Shown in pieces: positions 36,030-45,147 of a DNA stretch of 64,000 nt (positions are counted from its first letter, which is position 1; every line of letters starts with the position of its first letter). Both the position numbers and the translations under genes were made by a program. The stretch spans positions 463,129 to 527,128 of the forward strand of contig NZ_PZZL01000004.1 of the NCBI RefSeq assembly GCF_003046185.1, in the 5' to 3' direction. The notes beneath the pieces were generated by a model. That model made no database searches. It worked only from the letters and a program-made list of their open reading frames with translations, and was not told the origin of the DNA. This stretch comes from Phreatobacter oligotrophus (GTDB lineage Bacteria > Pseudomonadota > Alphaproteobacteria > Rhizobiales > Phreatobacteraceae).

Positions 36030-37622
36030 TCAGCCCTTGCGCTCGATGTTCCACATGACGGGGAAGCCGAAGTCGATCACCCCGGCAAGCTCGCTGCGCC
36101 ACACGGCCGGGCTCTGGAACTGGCCGGCAATGGGGAAGGTCGCATTTTCCAGCGCGAACTTCTGCAGCTGCTCGGCCAGCGCCCGGCGCTTGGCCGGATC
36201 GCTCTCGGCCTCGAACTGCTCGATCACCGGCTTCATCGGATCGACGCAATAGCCCCAGGGCTGGTTGCCGGTGCAGTTGAAGCCAACGCCGAGATTGGAC
36301 AGCGGGTCGGACATGTCGAAGCCGGTATAGACCACCGGGATGACGCTCCAGCCGCCCTGGTCCAGCGGGTTCTTCTGCACCCAGCGCTGGGCGATGGCCG
36401 ACCATTCCAGCCCCTGGACGTCGAGGTTGAAGCCGGCCTGCTTCATCCGGTCGATGAGCACGCTGCCGAAGGGGTTCAGCAGCGGGCTGTCGAGCGGATG
36501 CAGGAGGACGATCTTCTCGTTCTTGTAGCCGCCCTCGGCGAGCAGCGCCTTGGCCTTGGCGATGCTGGTCTGGGCGATCTCGGCGCTGCCCCCGGTGTTC
36601 TCGTAAGGGGCGCCGCACATGAACATGGAGGTGCAGTCCGGCTTGCCGAGTTCGCCGCCGAAGCCGGCGCCGGCCAGCACCTCGCCGCGATCAAGGCACT
36701 GCTGGATGGCCCGGCGGACGAAGACATTGTCCATCGGCGCCTGGAAGTGGTTGATCGACACCGCATACATGAGGTTCGCGCGGCCGGTCGCCTGGGCGAA
36801 GGTGAGGTTGCGGTCCCGGCGCATCCGCGGGATCAGGTCCACCGGCGCATATTCGAGATAGTCCACCTCGCCGCGGGTGAGTGCCGCATAGCGCAGCGCA
36901 ATGTCCGGCATGGTCAGCATCTCGACACGGGCGATCTTCGCCACCTTGCCGCCGGCGAGGCCATCGGCCGGCTCGTTGCGCGGCACATACTGGTCGAACT
37001 TGCGGAAGGTGGCGCGGTCACCCGGCACCCATTCGCTGCGCTGGAAGACGTAGGGGCCGGAGCCGACGATCTCGGAGACCTGCTGGGTCGGCGGCGTCGC
37101 ATTGGCGATGCGGGCCGGCATGATCATCGGCACGTGGACCGAGGGCTTGCCGAGCGCGTCGAGCACGCCGCCGAAGGGCCGCTTCAGCTTCAGGGTGAAG
37201 CCATCCTCGCCATTGGCGACGAGCTCGCCGGTGGCCGCCATCAGACGGCGGCCGATGGAGTCGCGGTTGCCCCAGCGCTTCAGCGAGGCGATGACGTCCT
37301 CGGAGGTGACCTTGGCGCCGTCGTGGAAGCGCAGGCCCGCACGCAGCTTGAAGGTCCAGGTGAGCCGGTCGGCGCTGATCTCCCAGCCCTCCAGCATCTG
37401 CGGCTTGTACTCACCCTTCCCATCGAGCGAGACGAGCGTGTCGAAGACCATGTAGCCGAAATTGCGCGTCACGAAGGACGGGCTGGCGATCGGGTCGAGG
37501 TTCTGCAGGCCGACATTGACGACGAAGCGCAGCGGCCTCTCGGCGCCCTGGCCGAAGCCGATGCGGGGGGCGGCGATGAGCGCGGCGGCAGCGGCAAGGC
37601 CCTGGCGGCGGGTGATGCGCAT
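36030..37622 (-). CDS. Peptide/nickel-type ABC transporter substrate-binding protein (family 5)
   Basis: 530 residues; start at 37622 with GGAG upstream and a Tat-like signal (ITRRQGLAAAAALIAAPRIGFGQ). Cluster-C binding protein: FVNVGLQNLDPIASPSFVTRNFGYMVFDTLV, then RAGLRFHDGAKVTSEDVIASLKRWG, and FNCTGNQPWGYC late. Binds oligopeptides or other large solutes in the periplasm. No matching permease or ATPase genes are beside it, so it is either an orphan or the transporter is elsewhere. Confidence 0.9.
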   Translation of the reverse strand: MRITRRQGLAAAAALIAAPRIGFGQGAERPLRFVVNVGLQNLDPIASPSFVTRNFGYMVFDTLVSLDGKGEYKPQMLEGWEISADRLTWTFKLRAGLRFHDGAKVTSEDVIASLKRWGNRDSIGRRLMAATGELVANGEDGFTLKLKRPFGGVLDALGKPSVHVPMIMPARIANATPPTQQVSEIVGSGPYVFQRSEWVPGDRATFRKFDQYVPRNEPADGLAGGKVAKIARVEMLTMPDIALRYAALTRGEVDYLEYAPVDLIPRMRRDRNLTFAQATGRANLMYAVSINHFQAPMDNVFVRRAIQQCLDRGEVLAGAGFGGELGKPDCTSMFMCGAPYENTGGSAEIAQTSIAKAKALLAEGGYKNEKIVLLHPLDSPLLNPFGSVLIDRMKQAGFNLDVQGLEWSAIAQRWVQKNPLDQGGWSVIPVVYTGFDMSDPLSNLGVGFNCTGNQPWGYCVDPMKPVIEQFEAESDPAKRRALAEQLQKFALENATFPIAGQFQSPAVWRSELAGVIDFGFPVMWNIERKG

Positions 37623-37836
37623 GGGAGGCTCCTCGGCGGTCGGCGGCGGATGACGGTGCCGGCGCGGGCCGACAGTCCTGCCCCGACAGGACGAGAGTAG
37701 GAAAAACCATTCCCTTGAGGCATGCGAAGTTGGAAAGACCGATGCGCGTTTGCGAACCGGCCGCATTGGCTGGCAATACGGTTAGCTCAACCGCTAGACG
37801 CGGCCGGCAGGACCGGAGTGTCGCGATGGTTGTGTG

Positions 37837-39945
37837 TCAGGCCGCCTGGCCGTTGAGGCTTTCCAGCGTCTCGGCGAGAACCCCGATGCGCTCCCGGCTG
37901 GTGCCGAGCAGCGCGGAGATCTCGGACGAGGAGGTGGCCGAGCGCGAGGCGAGCGTCTTCACCTCCTGCGCCACCACGGCGAAGCCCTTGCCCGCCTCCC
38001 CGGCCCGCGCCGCCTCGATGGTGGCGTTGAGCGCGAGGAGGTTCGTCTGCTTGGCGATGGCCTCGATGGCGACCGTGATCGCGCCGATCTGGTCGGCCGA
38101 GGCCAGAACTTCCGCCAGCGCCTGGTTGGTCTGCTCCATGGCGCGCCGGCGGTTGGTGATGTCGCTGGCGCACATCAGCACCCGCTCCGGGCGCCCCTCG
38201 ATGTCGTTGAGCACCGAGAAGACCGCGTCGAGCCAGAGCATGTCGGGGCCGCGACCCGGCCAGCCCATGTCGCGCCGGACCGTCTCGCCCGCCAGCAGCC
38301 GCTGGCGGTCCCCCTCGGCGAGAAGGTTGCGCAACTCGACCGCGGCTCCCGTGGTGACGCCGCGTCCCTCCAGGAAACGGTTGGCGAGCGTCAGTCGCCC
38401 GTCCGCCACGGACCATTCGGCGATGGCATTGGTGGTGCTGATGGAGTCGATCTGGGCGGTCTTGGCCAGCGCGGCCTGCTTGGTGGCCGTGATGTCGGCC
38501 TGGATGGAGACGTAGCGCTCGAGAACGCCCGAGGCCGAGAAGACCGGGTTGATGGCAAGCGAGATCCAATAGGGACGCTTGTCCTTGTGATAGTTCAGGA
38601 TCTCGCAATAGAACGGCTCTCGCCGGCCCAGGTGTTCGCCGATGGCGGCCCTGGTCGCCGGATCCGTGCCCGGTCCCTGCAAGAAGTCGCCGGGCTTCCG
38701 GCCCTTCACCTCCGCCGCCGTGAAACCGGTGGTGCGCACAAAACCGGGATTCACATATTCGATCCGGCCATTGGCGTCGGTGATGATGACGGAATTGGCG
38801 GTCTCGTTGGCCACCAGCGACAGGGTGGCGAAGGCCTCGCGGCGCTCGACCTCGGCGGTGATGTCGGAGGCGAACTTGACCACCTTCACCGGCTTGCCAT
38901 CGGGGCCGAAGACCGGATTGTAGGTTGCCTGCAGCCAGATGCGCTGGCCATCGCGGCCACGCCGGCCGAACTCGCCGGACCGGAATTCTCCACGGCCCAG
39001 CGCCGCCCAGAACGCGGCGTACTCCGCACTTGCCGCCTCGTCCGGGTCGACGAACAGGCGGTGGTGGCGGCCGACGATGTCGTCGAGGCGATAGCCGACA
39101 CAGGCGAGGAAATTGGCGTTGGCGTTGAGGATCGTGCCGTCGGGCGCGAACTCGATGACCGCCTGCGACCGGTCGATGGCCTTCAGCTTGCCGGCGGCAT
39201 CGGCGCCCCGCATCTTGTCGGCGGTGATGTCGGAGGCGAACTTGACGATCTTCAGCGGCCGTCCGGCCGGGTCGAGGATCGGATTGTAGGTCGCCTGCAG
39301 CCAGATTTCACGACCGCCCTTGGCGACGCGCTGGAACTCGCCGGCGCGATATTCGCCGCGGCCGAGCGCCTGCCAGAAGGCGCGATAATCGGCGCCTTCG
39401 GCGATGGCGGGCGGCACGAACATGCGGTGGTGGCGGCCGATGAACTCCTCCGGCGCATAGCCAACGGTCGCCGCGAAATTGGCGTTGGCGGCGAGGATGG
39501 TGCCGTCGAGGGCGAATTCGATCACCGCCTGCGAGCGGTCGAGAGCGATGATCTTGCCGGTATCGTCGGCCCGGGCGAGCTTCTGGGCGGTAATATCGGA
39601 GGCGAACTTGACGACGCGCACCACCTTGCCGCGCCAGTTGCGGATGGGCGTGTAGGTCGCCTGGATCCAGACGTCGCGGCCGTCCTTGGCGATCCTGCGG
39701 AACTCCGCCTGCTGAAACGTGCCGGCGGCAAGGCTCGCCCAGAAGCTGCGATAGGCCTCGGTGCCGCGCTCGGCGGGATCCACGAAGATCTGATGGTGCT
39801 GACCACGGATGTCCGCGAGCCGATAGCCCATCACCGAGAGGAAATTGGCATTGGCGTCAAGGATCGTCCCGTCCGGACGGAAGACGATCACGGCCTGGGA
39901 CTTGTCGATCGCCCCCAGCCAGGCGCGACGCGTGGAAAAGAACAT
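37837..39945 (-). CDS. Cytoplasmic multi-PAS methyl-accepting chemotaxis protein
   Basis: 702 residues, no membrane segment and no HAMP domain. Residues 12-120, 133-242 and 255-363 are three near-identical PAS domains with a strict 122-residue period (each with [15 protein letters not shown], ANANF, GRHHRxFV, and IWLQATYNP...VKFASDITA). A fourth PAS (near 377-495) has the LOV-like [14 protein letters not shown] but lacks the flavin-binding Cys. A fifth degenerate PAS is followed by a short MCP signalling tip with [18 protein letters not shown]-type ends suggest redox or heme/flavin sensing; signals to CheA/CheW. Ligand unknown. Confidence 0.93.
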   Translation of the reverse strand: MFFSTRRAWLGAIDKSQAVIVFRPDGTILDANANFLSVMGYRLADIRGQHHQIFVDPAERGTEAYRSFWASLAAGTFQQAEFRRIAKDGRDVWIQATYTPIRNWRGKVVRVVKFASDITAQKLARADDTGKIIALDRSQAVIEFALDGTILAANANFAATVGYAPEEFIGRHHRMFVPPAIAEGADYRAFWQALGRGEYRAGEFQRVAKGGREIWLQATYNPILDPAGRPLKIVKFASDITADKMRGADAAGKLKAIDRSQAVIEFAPDGTILNANANFLACVGYRLDDIVGRHHRLFVDPDEAASAEYAAFWAALGRGEFRSGEFGRRGRDGQRIWLQATYNPVFGPDGKPVKVVKFASDITAEVERREAFATLSLVANETANSVIITDANGRIEYVNPGFVRTTGFTAAEVKGRKPGDFLQGPGTDPATRAAIGEHLGRREPFYCEILNYHKDKRPYWISLAINPVFSASGVLERYVSIQADITATKQAALAKTAQIDSISTTNAIAEWSVADGRLTLANRFLEGRGVTTGAAVELRNLLAEGDRQRLLAGETVRRDMGWPGRGPDMLWLDAVFSVLNDIEGRPERVLMCASDITNRRRAMEQTNQALAEVLASADQIGAITVAIEAIAKQTNLLALNATIEAARAGEAGKGFAVVAQEVKTLASRSATSSSEISALLGTSRERIGVLAETLESLNGQAA

Positions 39946-40051
39946 ACGGCACTCCCGCGACTGTCCGGCAGCGACTTTCCCAAGCGTCAGTTGTGGATTG
40001 GTAAAGTGGTCGGTTCAGAGGCCGAGGCAGAATGTCGCAAAAGCGGCTGCG

Positions 40052-40570
40052 TCAATGCAGCGCGCGGACCGCGAGATAGCCGGGGGCCAGCCAGACGAGC
40101 GCCCAGAGCAGCGAGGAGAACCAGTTGGCCACCTGGAACCGCACGGGGCCCATGGCCATGACGCCCGCCATCATCGGCACGATACCGCGCAGGGGGCCGA
40201 TGAACTTCGCCGCGAAAAGGCCGAGCGCGCCCCAGGCGTGCACGAAGCGCTGGCCGCGCGCCACCAGGTCGGGATAGCGACCGAGGGGCCAGAGCTGCGT
40301 CGCCCGGTCCTTGAATACGTAGCCGACCGCATAGGACGCCCATTCGCCGAGCGCGGCACCGATCGTCGCCGCGGCCACCACCGCCCAGGGGTTGGCGTCG
40401 CCAAGGCCGACCAGCGCCCCGATGCCCATGAGGATCACCGAGGCCGGGATGAACAGCGACAGGAAGACGATCGACTCCGCGAAGGAGATGAGGCCCACCA
40501 CCGGTACGATCAGGATGGCGTGCTGGCGGGTGAGAGCCTCGAGGTCGGCGATAAACGTCGAAAGGGCCAA
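40052..40570 (-). CDS. DedA/SNARE-associated family membrane protein
   Basis: 172 residues from a TTG at 40570, chosen because GGAG lies 9 bases upstream and the residues before it in the longer frame (RSTRPAVGPGS) look non-coding. Membrane protein with DedA features: FAESIVFLSLFIPASVILMGIGALVG, ATIGAALGEWASYAVGYVFK (the G-x-x-x-G re-entrant region), and FAAKFIGPLRGIVPMMAGVMAMGPVRFQVAN, which has the conserved R-x-x-x-P helix. Bacterial homologues act as undecaprenyl-phosphate or lipid translocases; role here unassigned. Confidence 0.85.
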   Translation of the reverse strand: MALSTFIADLEALTRQHAILIVPVVGLISFAESIVFLSLFIPASVILMGIGALVGLGDANPWAVVAAATIGAALGEWASYAVGYVFKDRATQLWPLGRYPDLVARGQRFVHAWGALGLFAAKFIGPLRGIVPMMAGVMAMGPVRFQVANWFSSLLWALVWLAPGYLAVRALH

Positions 40571-40740
40571 GTCCGCGACTCCGGAGTAAAGGCTGCCGGG
40601 GCCGACAGCGGGCCGGGTCGAGCGGTTTGGGCACCCGCCTCGGCCGACCTCAGGTGAAAGCCTGACCGAAGCCCATGTCATCCGCAAGGCGAACGATCGT
40701 CGTCCACTGCGGTCTAGCGCCGCACCACCGTACCACGGCA

Positions 40741-40773
40741 GCCCCCGATAGGATCGAGCGCCCCATCGGGGGC
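40741..40773 (-). terminator. GC-rich hairpin after the hydantoinase operon
   Basis: GCCCCCGAT (40741-40749) and ATCGGGGGC (40765-40773) form a 9-bp perfect stem with a 15-base loop, 24 bases past the stop codon of the last operon gene. No T-run follows, so it may stabilise the mRNA end rather than terminate by itself. The rest of the 226-bp gap to dedA shows no gene. Confidence 0.45.
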
Positions 40774-40796
40774 AGGCTTGGGGCCGTCGCAGCGGA

Positions 40797-42338
40797 TCAG
40801 GCGCTCGCCTTCACCGCTCCGACGACGCGCGCCCGCACCCGCAGGGCGTTGCCCGGCAGGTAGGCGATGGGCATGTCCTCGACATCGATGGTCTCGATCG
40901 TGGCGCGGTCGGCGCCGGCGGCCACCGCCCGGTCGGCGGCAATGACCTGCGCGGAGCGGATCGCCTCGTCGCGGGCGAGGTCGCGGAAAATCTGGTCGCA
41001 TTCGCCGGAGACCTGGGCGATCGCCGCTCCCACCGCATTGGCGCAATCGCCGTGCTTCACCCGGATGACCTGCGACACGCCCTCGATCTGGTCCGGGATC
41101 AGGAAGGCCCCTCCCCCCACCGCGATGAGCGGCACGTCGCCAGCTTCCGTCTTCATCCGGTCGACGGATTCGGCGACCATCCGGGCGGCCTCGGCGAAGA
41201 CGCGCGCGCAGGTCCCGGCGTCGAGATGGGCGACCCTGGCGCGGTCGCCGATGGGAAGGATGCCGGCCGCGATGGCAATGTCGCTCGTCGTGAGCTGCGC
41301 GCCGCCGAAGGCGATGGCGTCCTGCGGCAGGCGGTAGCCGACCGATACCGGGCCGATGCCGAGCGGGTCGAGCCTGACATGGCTGCCGCCGCCAAGGCCG
41401 AAGGAGAAGAGATCCGGCATGCGGAAGAGCGTGCGCACGCCGCCGACCTCGACCACCGAATTGGCCTCGCGCGGGAAGCCGGCGCGCAACTGGCCGATAT
41501 CCGTGGTGGTGCCGCCGACATCGGCGACCATCGCGTCATCGATGCCCGAGAGATAGGCCGCCCCGCGCATGGAATTGGTCGCGCCCGAGGCGAAGGAATA
41601 GACCGGCAGCTTCATGGCGAGGTGCGCCTCGGCCACCGTGCCGTCGTTCTGGGTGATGAAGAGCGGCGCGGCGATGCCGCTCTCGCGGATCGCCTGCTCG
41701 AAGGCGGCGATCGTGTCGCGCGCAAGATCGGTCAGGGCGGCATTGAGGAGCCCGGCATTCTCGCGTTCGAGGAGGCCGATGCGGCCGAGGTCCGACGAGA
41801 TGGTGATGACCGCTTGCGGGTGCTCGGCGGCGATGATGCCGGCCGCCTCCTTCTCATGCGAGGGGTCCAGCGGCGAGAAGACGGAGGAAATGGCCACCGC
41901 AATGATGCCCTTGGCGCGCATCTCGCGGGCCGCGGCAGCCACCGCCGCGCGGTCGAGCGGCATGAAGGGCCGACCGTCATATTCATGGCCGCCCTCGACC
42001 ATCCAGACACCGCCACGCACCAGCTCGGCGAGGTCGGCCGGCCAGTCGCAGAAGGGCGGCAGCGAGGCGCCCGACGGCAGGCCGAGCCGCAGCGCGCCGA
42101 CGCGCGACAGGTGGCGGCGCTGGACGACGGCGTTGATGAAATGGGTCGTGCCGATCATCACCGCGTCGATGCGCTTGCCGGCAAGGACGCCCGTCGCGGC
42201 AAGGCGCGACAGGGCCTCCAGGATGCCGCCGGTCACGTCGGCGCTGGTCGGCGCCTTGACGGCGCCCGCCACCGCGCCGTCCTCGATCAGGACGGCATCC
42301 GTATTGGTGCCGCCGACGTCGATGCCGATCCGTCTCAT
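40797..42338 (-). CDS. hyuA: Hydantoinase/oxoprolinase A family ATPase-fold protein
   Basis: 513 residues from the ATG at 42338, which overlaps the upstream gene's stop (ATGA). Hsp70/actin-type nucleotide fold of HyuA: RRIGIDVGGTNTDAVLIEDG at the N-terminus, GTTHFINAVVQRRHLSRVG, VADVGGTTTDIGQL mid-chain, and FGLGGGSHVRLDP. HyuA enzymes open five-membered cyclic amides (hydantoins, oxoproline) with ATP, usually with a HyuB partner. No HyuB is encoded here; the neighbour is a DUF917 protein, a pairing that recurs with this shorter HyuA type. The last gene of the operon. Confidence 0.9.
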   Translation of the reverse strand: MRRIGIDVGGTNTDAVLIEDGAVAGAVKAPTSADVTGGILEALSRLAATGVLAGKRIDAVMIGTTHFINAVVQRRHLSRVGALRLGLPSGASLPPFCDWPADLAELVRGGVWMVEGGHEYDGRPFMPLDRAAVAAAAREMRAKGIIAVAISSVFSPLDPSHEKEAAGIIAAEHPQAVITISSDLGRIGLLERENAGLLNAALTDLARDTIAAFEQAIRESGIAAPLFITQNDGTVAEAHLAMKLPVYSFASGATNSMRGAAYLSGIDDAMVADVGGTTTDIGQLRAGFPREANSVVEVGGVRTLFRMPDLFSFGLGGGSHVRLDPLGIGPVSVGYRLPQDAIAFGGAQLTTSDIAIAAGILPIGDRARVAHLDAGTCARVFAEAARMVAESVDRMKTEAGDVPLIAVGGGAFLIPDQIEGVSQVIRVKHGDCANAVGAAIAQVSGECDQIFRDLARDEAIRSAQVIAADRAVAAGADRATIETIDVEDMPIAYLPGNALRVRARVVGAVKASA

Positions 42339-43417
42339 GCGAAAACACTCTTGAAGTCGATGTCGTAGTTGAAGGCGCGCGGGCCGACATGCTGGAGGCC
42401 CTTCGGCGTCAGGAAGACCTCCGCCGTCGGCAGGGCGATGACCGTGACGCGCTGGCCGTAGCGGATGGTCTCGGTGCCGATGGCCTCGCCCGTGACCGTG
42501 TCGAGCACGCAGATGAGGTCGGGCGACATGGCGAGCGGCTCGCCGTCCTGCCAGGCGACGATCCACTCGTTCTGGAAGGCGACCTCGAGTTGGCTGCCCT
42601 TCCAGCCATCGACGCCGTCGAACCGGGTGCGGCCGCGCAGGAAGCCTTCCGTGGCGCGGCGCTCCACGTCCATGACCTTGCCGCGATAGAGCACCTTGCC
42701 GGGTTCGACCGAAAGGATGGCCTCGATCGGGTCCTCGTGGCGGCGCTGCGCCTCGCGCACAGCGCTGCCGATGGCGATGGCCTTGGTGGTGGTGCGAGGG
42801 ATGCACCACTGCTTCACCTCGGCGCCGGTGCGCGGCGCCTTGCAGGTCGATGCGATGGAGCCGTATTCGACGCAGATCTTGCGGCTGACCCGCTCCATCC
42901 ACTTCCAGGTCGGCACGGTCTGGACGACGGCTTCGAGGCCGCGGCAGTCCACGGTCGAGAGCGGATAGGGCTTGAGGTCGCCGACGGCGACCGAGGTCAT
43001 CTGCGCCTCCGGATAGGCGCGGCCCATCATGTCGGCGTCGATCACCGGGCGGCCGAGATGGGCGGCGGCCATGAGCGGCTGGATGGAGTTCCCGCCGCCG
43101 ATCTCCAAGGCCATGATGCCGCGGAAGCGGATGCCGGTATGGTCCTCCATCAGGCTGACGGCGCGGGCGATGGTCCGGCTGTCGGTGAGCCGCTCCTGGC
43201 CAACCAGCGGCGCGCCCATGTTGGAGACCGCTGCGACCCAGTCGTCGTCGGCGAGGTCGCCGGGCTGCATGAGCTGCACGCGGAAGCCCTCGGCATAGAG
43301 CCGCCGCATGTTGAGCAGGCCCAGATAGGGGCTGCCGCCGCCTCCCGTGCCAAGGATCCAGGCGCCGACGGCGAGGGACTCGATGTCGTCGAGAGTGATG
43401 TCGCGAAGCTCTGTCAT
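42335..43417 (-). CDS. DUF917 (S-methyl-thiohydantoin desulfurase-type) protein
   Basis: 360 residues. N-terminal half contains the DUF917 signature AWILGTGGGGSPYLGLL near 20 and NMGAPLVGQERL, then ALEIGGGNSIQPLMAAAHLGRPVIDADMMGRAYPEAQM; the C-terminal half holds KVLYRGKVMDVERRATEGF and DLICVLDTVTGEAIGTETIRYGQRV. From memory, domain databases name this family after S-methyl-thiohydantoin desulfurase; that name was not checked here. It is 45 bases downstream of aroM and overlaps hyuA by 4 bases, so it likely works on the same ring compound as HyuA. Confidence 0.88.
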   Translation of the reverse strand: MTELRDITLDDIESLAVGAWILGTGGGGSPYLGLLNMRRLYAEGFRVQLMQPGDLADDDWVAAVSNMGAPLVGQERLTDSRTIARAVSLMEDHTGIRFRGIMALEIGGGNSIQPLMAAAHLGRPVIDADMMGRAYPEAQMTSVAVGDLKPYPLSTVDCRGLEAVVQTVPTWKWMERVSRKICVEYGSIASTCKAPRTGAEVKQWCIPRTTTKAIAIGSAVREAQRRHEDPIEAILSVEPGKVLYRGKVMDVERRATEGFLRGRTRFDGVDGWKGSQLEVAFQNEWIVAWQDGEPLAMSPDLICVLDTVTGEAIGTETIRYGQRVTVIALPTAEVFLTPKGLQHVGPRAFNYDIDFKSVFA

Positions 43418-43462
43418 GGGATCAACGGCAGGGAACGGTGGGCCAGGACGGCGAAAAAGGGC

Positions 43463-44134
43463 TCATGCCAGCATCTCGTTCATGACGCGGGCGGTGGCGG
43501 TGATGCCGAGGAGGGTCGGAACGCCGAGGATGGGCTTCACGGCGGCCTTCAGCGCCTCGTCGTAGCTCATGCAGTCCATGGCCACGAGGTCGGGGGCCTG
43601 GGCCTTCAGCCGGCGGGCCGCCTCGGCAGCCTCGGCCGGTGTCGCGCTCGGGCGCAGCGCCTCGCCGACCACCTCGAGGCCCGGCCGGCGCCATTTGGCG
43701 GTGAGCTTCTCGACCTGCTCGGGCAGCGGCACCAGCAGGCCGAGCCGGCCCTGCGGCAGGAGGGCGGCGGACAGGCCGTTGAGCACGCGCGAGGGGAAGA
43801 TGACGCCCTCGTCCCCGGCAAGGGGCGGAAAGTCGCCGGTGCAGGCGAAGACGATGGTGTCGCAGCCGTCCTCGCGCAGCAGCCGGAGCGTCTCCGGCGC
43901 GCGCTCGATCACATGGGCCTTGGAGATGCGGACATCCGTGCCGCCGCGCAGGCGCGTGTAGAGCGTGTCGGCCCCGCTGAGCGGTGGACGCGCCGCGATG
44001 GCCTCGTCCGGCAGTCCGTCGAGGCAGCCGCGCAGCACCACCTCGGCGCCCTGCGGCGCGTAACGGGCGAAGAGCGCGGCGATGTCATCGCGCGGGGCCT
44101 GGCCGATGGTGGCGATGCCGATGCGGCGCGCCAT
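43463..44134 (-). CDS. AroM family protein with Asp/Glu-hydantoin racemase-like Cys pair
   Basis: 223 residues from the ATG at 44134 (GGGAGAG upstream); starting 27 bases earlier would overlap the ATPase gene. RRIGIATIGQAPRDDI at the N-terminus is the AroM hallmark. Two Cys, Cys98 (IVFACTGDFPPL) and Cys188 (VAMDCMSYDEAL), lie where cofactor-free Asp/Glu and hydantoin racemases keep their catalytic pair. AroM itself has no proven activity. Given its operon neighbours I infer a racemase-like role on the transported ring compound. Confidence 0.82.
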   Translation of the reverse strand: MARRIGIATIGQAPRDDIAALFARYAPQGAEVVLRGCLDGLPDEAIAARPPLSGADTLYTRLRGGTDVRISKAHVIERAPETLRLLREDGCDTIVFACTGDFPPLAGDEGVIFPSRVLNGLSAALLPQGRLGLLVPLPEQVEKLTAKWRRPGLEVVGEALRPSATPAEAAEAARRLKAQAPDLVAMDCMSYDEALKAAVKPILGVPTLLGITATARVMNEMLA

Positions 44135-44157
44135 GGATGCTCTCCCTGCCCCGGTGG

Positions 44158-45147
44158 TCATGCGTCCAGCACCACGGCGTCCGCGGCGTCCCAGCCGAGC
44201 GACAGGCGCTCGCCAATGGTGCGCGGCGGGCGTCCCGCGGGATTGTTCTCCTTGGCCAGCAGGCTCCGGCCATCGTCCAGCGCGATGCGGTAGAGCGTCT
44301 GCCCGCCGAGGAAGCTCGCGGTCTCGATCTTTCCCGCGAGCGGCCCCTCCCCCAGGCGGATCCGCTCCGGCCGGAGAGCGAGGGCGCGGCCGTCGGGCTG
44401 GTCGATGAGATTGATGTCGCCGATGAAGTCGGCGACGAAGCGGGTCCGCGGGCGGTCATAGATGTCGCCGGGCGTGCCGACCTGCTCGATCCGCCCCTCG
44501 TTCATCACCGCGATCCGGTCGCTCATGGCGAGCGCCTCCTCCTGGTCGTGGGTGACGAAGACGAGGGTGACGCCGAGCTCCTTCTGCAGCTGCTTCAGCT
44601 CGACCTGCATCTGGTGGCGCAGCTTGCGGTCGAGGGCGCCGAGCGGCTCGTCGCAAAGCAGGACCGGCGGGCGGATGACGATGGCGCGCGCCAGCGCCAC
44701 CCGCTGCTGCTGCCCGCCCGAGAGCTGGCCGGGGCGGCGATCCTCGAAACCGGTCAGCGCCACCATGGCGAGCGCCGCCCTCACCCGCTCCTCGATCTCG
44801 GCGCGCGGCACCTTCCGCATCCTGAGGCCGAAGGCGACGTTCTCGGCAACGGTCCGGTGGGGGAAGAGCGCGTAGGACTGAAAGACCATGCCCATGTTGC
44901 GCTTGTGGACCGCAAGATCCGTGACGTCGGTGTCGCCGACGACGATGCGGCCCTCGTCGGCCGTCTCGAAGCCGGCGATCATGCGCAGCGTGGTGGTCTT
45001 GCCGCAGCCCGAAGGGCCGAGCAGCGAGAAGAACTCGCCGGGCTTCACGTCCAGCGCAATCGCATCCACCGCGCGATGGCGGCCGTCATAGCTCTTGGTG
45101 AGACCTTCGAGCCGGACGGCCGCGGGATTGGAGGCCGAAGCGATCAT
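44158..45147 (-). CDS. Spermidine/putrescine-type ABC transporter ATPase
   Basis: 329 residues. Complete ABC ATPase: Walker [11 protein letters not shown] near 43, Q-loop FQSYALFPH, signature [14 protein letters not shown], Walker [14 protein letters not shown]-loop [14 protein letters not shown]; then a TOBE domain (about 240-329) with [13 protein letters not shown], as in PotA/CysA/FbpC-type importers. The start overlaps the binding-protein stop (ATGA). Energises the importer made of the three genes upstream in the operon. Confidence 0.94.
   Translation of the reverse strand: MIASASNPAAVRLEGLTKSYDGRHRAVDAIALDVKPGEFFSLLGPSGCGKTTTLRMIAGFETADEGRIVVGDTDVTDLAVHKRNMGMVFQSYALFPHRTVAENVAFGLRMRKVPRAEIEERVRAALAMVALTGFEDRRPGQLSGGQQQRVALARAIVIRPPVLLCDEPLGALDRKLRHQMQVELKQLQKELGVTLVFVTHDQEEALAMSDRIAVMNEGRIEQVGTPGDIYDRPRTRFVADFIGDINLIDQPDGRALALRPERIRLGEGPLAGKIETASFLGGQTLYRIALDDGRSLLAKENNPAGRPPRTIGERLSLGWDAADAVVLDA

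Noticed and set aside
40797..42902. Extended hyuA frame starting at 42902
   Set aside because: The first 188 codons are a shifted-frame reading of the DUF917 gene; the HyuA fold begins at 42338 with RRIGIDVGGTNTD.
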